Positions 62,586 through 64,000 of a stretch of DNA of 64,000 bases are shown here, one piece after another. The stretch comes from Nitrosopumilus sp. (GTDB lineage Archaea > Thermoproteota > Nitrososphaeria > Nitrososphaerales > Nitrosopumilaceae). Positions within the stretch are counted from its first letter, which is position 1; each line of letters starts with the position of its first letter. A program made the position numbers and the translations under genes. Location: positions 35,985-99,984 of the forward strand of contig NZ_JAILWA010000002.1 of NCBI RefSeq assembly GCF_025699255.1, given 5' to 3'. The notes under the pieces were generated by a model. The model ran no database searches. It had not been told where the DNA came from and worked only from the letters and a program-made list of their open reading frames with translations.

Positions 62586-63029
62586 GTGTTACAAGAGTAT
62601 CTAAAACTAAACAAGAATATTCTCATTGCATTTGCAGCATCAATAATTATTTCTGCCATTATTGCTCAAGTTTTATCAGATCAAGAAGATTATCTTAACA
62701 CAACATATACTACAATTGCTGACTATGTGATTTATTTTTCAGTTTTTAGCAGTCTATTTTATTTAGATAATAGAAAAAAATATCGATTAGAATCCGGCAA
62801 AACTGATACTGTAAAACTAAAAGATGATCTTAAAAAATTAATTACTTCATTAGGTGTTGCTGAAGTTGTATATACTGTTGCTAGATGGGCATTACAATAC
62901 TATTTTCTGACAATAAACTATGATCCATACCTAGCATCAATAATGTCTCAAGGAATCTCTACAATTATTTACATGATAGTTCTAAATCTTATTGTAAAGA
63001 TAACGAGGCTGTATAAAGATGGGAATTAG
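62586..63029 (+). CDS. Polytopic membrane protein of unknown function
   Basis: A 147-residue protein starting with GTG, with about four helices. Its end overlaps the RNase HI-like gene by 11 bases. Not recognised. Confidence 0.6.
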   Translation: MLQEYLKLNKNILIAFAASIIISAIIAQVLSDQEDYLNTTYTTIADYVIYFSVFSSLFYLDNRKKYRLESGKTDTVKLKDDLKKLITSLGVAEVVYTVARWALQYYFLTINYDPYLASIMSQGISTIIYMIVLNLIVKITRLYKDGN

Positions 63030-63375
63030 TATCTATGTTGATGGTTCTGGTGGAACAGATAGTGGATATGGGTATTTTGTTAAAGAAACCGGGGAATCAT
63101 TTTATGAAAAAAAACCTGATTTGACTAATAATCAGGCAGAATATCTAGCAATAATCTCAGCTTTAAACAAGTATGTAGATTTAGATCAAGAAGTAAAAAT
63201 TTACAGTGATTCAAAAAATACTGTAAACCAACTAAATCATGAATTTGCAATAAATAATGAAGAATTAAGAAATTTAGCTAGAGAAGCATGGGAGATAATT
63301 GGAAAATATTCCAATCTTTCTATAATTTGGGTTCCAAGAAAAGAGAATCTGGCCGGAAAAATGCTGGGAAGCTAA
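63019..63375 (+). CDS. RNase HI-like protein lacking the final catalytic Asp
   Basis: The 118-residue protein has D8 (YVDGSGGTDSG), E41 (NNQAEYLAI) and D64 (YSDSKNTVNQL), three of the four RNase HI carboxylates. The last motif, normally ENxxAD, reads RKENLAGKMLG, so G113 stands where Asp is expected. It may be weak, inactive or have a different metal site. Overlaps the upstream gene by 11 bases. Confidence 0.8.
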   Translation: MGISIYVDGSGGTDSGYGYFVKETGESFYEKKPDLTNNQAEYLAIISALNKYVDLDQEVKIYSDSKNTVNQLNHEFAINNEELRNLAREAWEIIGKYSNLSIIWVPRKENLAGKMLGS

Positions 63376-63438
63376 AAATCAGAGATCAGGAATTTTCGAG
63401 AATAACTTTATTATACAAAATCCTTAGATTCAACATAC

Positions 63439-64000
63439 ATGGCAGAATCTGTCTTTTTATCTCCAAAATCTATTGCAGTAATTGGTGCATCAGATAAGAG
63501 AGGAAGTGTAGGTGCTACAATTACATCAAATATTATGAATGGTTTCAAAGGTACTGTTTATCCAATTAGTCCATCACGAGATACTGTATTTTACAAAAAA
63601 GCTTACAAAACTGTTTTAGATGTTCCAAAATCCATTGACTTGGCAGTAATTGTTATCAAAAATACTTTGGTAGCTCCTGTCCTGGAAGAATGTGGCAAGA
63701 AAAAAGTCAAAGGTGTTATCATAATTACAGCAGGTTTCAAAGAAGTTGATGAAGAAGGTGCAAAGAGAGAACAAGAAATTAAAGACATTGCAAAAAAATA
63801 CAAAATCCAAATCATTGGACCAAACTGTCTTGGCGTCATGAATCTTGATCCAAAGACAATGATGAATTCTACTTTCCTTAAAGTTACCCCAAAATCTGGA
63901 AAAATTGCACTTGTTTCACAAAGTGGTGCAATATGTGCCGCATTAGTTGAAGATGCAAGCGCTCAAGGAATTGGTTTCTCTGCAGTAGTTAGTCTTGGCA
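63439..64000 (+). CDS. ADP-forming acyl-CoA ligase, N-terminal part (cut by window edge)
   Basis: From the ATG at 63439 an open frame of 187 codons runs off the right edge. It has the CoA-binding Rossmann domain SIAVIGASDKRGSVGATI, PISPSRDTVFYKKAYKTV, LAVIVIKN, IGPNCLGVMNLDP and ALVSQSGAICAALVEDA. This is the NDP-forming acetyl-CoA synthetase family. In thaumarchaea the 3-hydroxypropionate and 4-hydroxybutyrate CoA ligases of the carbon-fixation cycle are of this type. The catalytic His domain lies outside the window, so substrate is not decided. Confidence 0.88.
   Translation, partial: MAESVFLSPKSIAVIGASDKRGSVGATITSNIMNGFKGTVYPISPSRDTVFYKKAYKTVLDVPKSIDLAVIVIKNTLVAPVLEECGKKKVKGVIIITAGFKEVDEEGAKREQEIKDIAKKYKIQIIGPNCLGVMNLDPKTMMNSTFLKVTPKSGKIALVSQSGAICAALVEDASAQGIGFSAVVSLG

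Overview
The window comes from an AT-rich archaeal chromosome, almost certainly a marine ammonia-oxidising thaumarchaeon (Nitrososphaerota) close to Nitrosopumilus. The signs are a split CuA subunit of the heme-copper oxidase, a tandem blue-copper protein, a half-length heme A synthase, an F420-dependent NADP reductase, an ADP-forming acyl-CoA ligase of the type used in the 3-hydroxypropionate/4-hydroxybutyrate cycle, AbrB-PhoU regulators, tRNA genes without encoded CCA, many TTG starts, and two C-terminal modules that recur in thaumarchaeal secreted proteins. This assignment rests on recognised gene content, not on a database search.

Positions 1-28,000 are one long surface-glycan island. It holds two sets of nonulosonic (sialic/legionaminic/pseudaminic-like) acid genes: a NeuB-cytidylyltransferase fusion with a PseA/WbpG-type amidotransferase and a CapD-like dehydratase at the left edge, and a second set with a SpsF-like cytidylyltransferase, NeuB and NeuC (7.4-12.3 kb). 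Next to these lies a phosphonate cassette (12.3-18.5 kb): PEP mutase, a two-subunit phosphonopyruvate decarboxylase, an iron-type alcohol dehydrogenase, a LicC/PntC-like nucleotidyltransferase and two alkaline-phosphatase-superfamily proteins with Thr in the nucleophile position. No MpnS-like methylphosphonate synthase was recognised, so the expected product is 2-hydroxyethylphosphonate, perhaps activated as CMP-phosphonate and moved onto the glycan. Glycosyltransferases, a flippase-like membrane protein, WbqC, PIG-L deacetylase, a GNA1-like acetyltransferase and several methyltransferases follow. A phosphoglucose/phosphomannose isomerase closes the island.

Positions 28,000-36,700 are housekeeping and mixed genes: MtnA, a MIP18-PqqD fusion, a sugar dehydrogenase, tRNA-Arg, an aminotransferase, and an F420 reductase. 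Positions 36,660-40,400 form the terminal oxidase operon (split CoxB, CoxA, double cupredoxin, CtaA). Positions 40,400-49,700 carry tRNA-Lys, a two-component pair, IlvE, aspartate kinase, a glycosyltransferase, tRNA-Val, several very small proteins, and two candidate small RNAs that share the same TATA-like 9-mer.

Positions 49,700-57,500 centre on phosphate uptake: PstS, PstC, PstA, PstB and PhoU, with an AbrB-PhoU regulator divergent from pstC. Positions 57,500-64,000 hold stress and regulatory proteins (C2H2 zinc finger, UspA, CBS), membrane proteins, a radical SAM protein, an RNase HI-like protein lacking its last catalytic Asp, and the start of the CoA ligase gene. Phosphate uptake and phosphonate synthesis being in one window is of interest, because this lineage is a known source of marine phosphonates. 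No insertion sequence, prophage or CRISPR array was seen.
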